Below, one piece after another: positions 4,795-6,016 of a stretch of DNA of 6,016 nt. Positions within the stretch are counted from its first letter, which is position 1; each line of letters opens with the position of its first letter. Source of the DNA: CAZYMF01 sp964648215. Its GTDB lineage: Bacteria; Desulfobacterota; Binatia; HRBIN30; JACQVA1. The translations under genes and the position numbers were made by a program. The notes under the pieces were generated by a model. That model was not told where the DNA came from. It did no database searches and was given only the letters and a program-made list of their open reading frames with translations. The stretch lies in contig CAZYMF010000262.1 in NCBI GenBank assembly GCA_964648215.1, positions 1 through 6,016 on the forward strand, in the 5' to 3' direction.

Positions 4795-6009
4795 ATGGAG
4801 AATGTCGGACCACTGGCCGGAATTCGCGTTGTCGAGCTCGGCATCTGGGTCGCCGGTCCGTCGTGCGCCGCCGTGCTCGGCGACTGGGGCGCGGACGTGG
4901 TGAAGATCGAGGATCCGCGCTCCGGCGACCCGATGCGCGGCTTCATCGTGCGCAGCAAGGAGGATCGCGAGCGCCGCGTGTCCCCGAGCTTCACCGTCGA
5001 CAATCGCAACAAGCGCAGCGTCGCCCTCAACCTGCGGAACCCGGCCGGCCTGGCCCTGGCGATCGAGCTGATCGATCGCGCCGACGTGTTCGTCTCCAAC
5101 GTACGCCCCGCACCGCTCGAGCGCCTCGGGCTCGACGCGGAGACGCTCACGCGAAAATTCCCGCGGCTGATCTACGGGCAGATGACGGGCTACGGCCACG
5201 TCGGCCCCGAGCGCGATCGCGCCGCCTTCGACTACGCCGCGGCCTGGGCGCGCGCCGGCATCATGGCCAGCCTCGGCGAACCCGAAGGCCCACCGCCCGG
5301 GCAGCGGCCGGGCATGGTGGACCATCCCGCCGGGTTGAGCCTCGCCGGCGGCATCGCCGCGGCGCTCTTCGCTCGCTCGCGCACCGGCCGCGGGCAGATC
5401 GTGCGCACCTCGCTGTTTCAGATGGGTCTGTGGATGAAGGCGGTCGATCTGCAGTCGACCTTGATGGGCGGCCCGCTGCCGCTGCCCGAGAGCCGCAAGG
5501 CCGCCGTCAATCCGCTGTTCAATCCCTATCGCACCAGGGACGGGCGCTGGATCTACCTGATCATGATGCAGGGCGACCGTCACTGGCCCGACTTCTGCCG
5601 CGCCGTCGGCCGCGACGACTGGGCGGACGACGCCGCGCTGCAAACCATGCGCGGCCGCTTCGACCGCCGCGTCGAGATCATCGCCGAGCTCGACGCGGTG
5701 TTCGCCAGCAAGAGCTTCGACGAGTGGGCGGAGCTGCTCGACCGGGACAACGTGTTCTGGGGCGTCGCCCAGACCGACGAGGAGGTGCTCGCCGATCCGC
5801 AGACGGCGGCGCTGGAGATGTGGGGGCGCCCCGACGATGTCCCGGAGCAGACGCCGGTGCTCAAGAGCCCGGTGGGCTTCTCCGCGACGCCGGCTTCTTT
5901 GCGACGACCCACGCCCGAGGCGGGCCAGCACACCGAAGAGGTGTTGCTCGAGATCGGTTGCAGTTGGGAACGCATCGCGGAGCTGAAGGAGCAGGGGGCC
6001 ATCGGCTGA
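4795..6009 (+). CDS. Class III (CaiB/BaiF family) CoA-transferase
   Basis: A complete 404-aa member of the family III CoA-transferases (CaiB/BaiF, formyl-CoA:oxalate CoA-transferase, alpha-methylacyl-CoA racemase relatives), which move CoA between carboxylic acids through an aspartyl-CoA thioester. Visible hallmarks: PLAGIRVVELGIWVAGPSCA (residues 6-25), the Rossmann-like LGDWGADVVKIEDPRSGDPMR (28-48), NRNKRSVALNLRNPAG (70-85), the AD-V-F-V-S-N-x-RP segment (96-104), and the active-site region MVDHPAGLSLAGGIAAAL (174-191) in which D176 aligns with the catalytic Asp. The RTGRGQIVRTSLF block follows (196-208). A linker and small-domain part (about 230-330) contains NPYRTRDGRWIYL, and the C-terminus returns to the large domain (SPVGFSATPASLRRPTPEAG). 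Usual length is about 380-450 aa. It is probably cytosolic and dimeric with interlocked subunits. The acyl donor and acceptor cannot be named from sequence; fatty-acid, carnitine-like, bile-acid or aromatic catabolism are all possible. Neighbour genes upstream are hidden by the gap, and only 7 bp remain downstream. Confidence 0.93.
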   Translation: MENVGPLAGIRVVELGIWVAGPSCAAVLGDWGADVVKIEDPRSGDPMRGFIVRSKEDRERRVSPSFTVDNRNKRSVALNLRNPAGLALAIELIDRADVFVSNVRPAPLERLGLDAETLTRKFPRLIYGQMTGYGHVGPERDRAAFDYAAAWARAGIMASLGEPEGPPPGQRPGMVDHPAGLSLAGGIAAALFARSRTGRGQIVRTSLFQMGLWMKAVDLQSTLMGGPLPLPESRKAAVNPLFNPYRTRDGRWIYLIMMQGDRHWPDFCRAVGRDDWADDAALQTMRGRFDRRVEIIAELDAVFASKSFDEWAELLDRDNVFWGVAQTDEEVLADPQTAALEMWGRPDDVPEQTPVLKSPVGFSATPASLRRPTPEAGQHTEEVLLEIGCSWERIAELKEQGAIG

Positions 6010-6016
6010 CCGCGGC

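Noticed and set aside
4417..5931. A 504-codon minus-strand frame running across the N gap
   Set aside because: It reads through 100 undetermined bases and is antisense to both kup and the CoA-transferase gene. No motif is visible.

Overview
The window is GC-rich bacterial DNA (roughly two thirds G+C by eye) with tightly packed genes, many GTG or TTG start candidates, and long spurious antisense ORFs of the kind high-GC coding creates. A run of exactly 100 Ns (4670-4769) marks a scaffold join, so this is a draft, possibly metagenome-derived, assembly. The gene set (SRPBCC protein, TSUP permease, EthD-like fragment, Kup, class III CoA-transferase) fits a soil or aquatic heterotroph of the proteobacterial or deltaproteobacteria-like kind. 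That placement is inference; no marker gene is present to fix the taxon.

Layout: (1) 58-525 (+) is an SRPBCC/START-like ligand-binding protein. (2) On the minus strand, read right to left, lie an EthD-like N-terminal fragment (2655-2518), a RimJ/RimL-type GNAT acetyltransferase (2430-1816), a small single-pass membrane protein (1691-1518) and a TauE/SafE (TSUP) anion permease (1491-547). The last two are 26 bp apart and probably form a transcription unit, perhaps with the upstream genes. The permease and the SRPBCC gene converge with only 21 bp between them. (3) Divergent from the minus-strand cluster, 2777-4669 (+) is a complete Kup-type potassium uptake protein. (4) After the N gap, 4795-6009 (+) is a complete class III (CaiB/BaiF) CoA-transferase. 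Its distance from kup is unknown, and even adjacency rests on scaffolding.

The genes do not make up one obvious pathway. The plausible functional pairing is the small membrane protein with the TSUP permease. I see no mobile element, CRISPR array, tRNA or rRNA, and no convincing novel system. The points most worth a second look are the 45-codon EthD-like fragment, which looks like a decayed or broken gene, the unidentified small membrane protein next to the permease, and the assembly gap that begins on the base after the kup stop codon.
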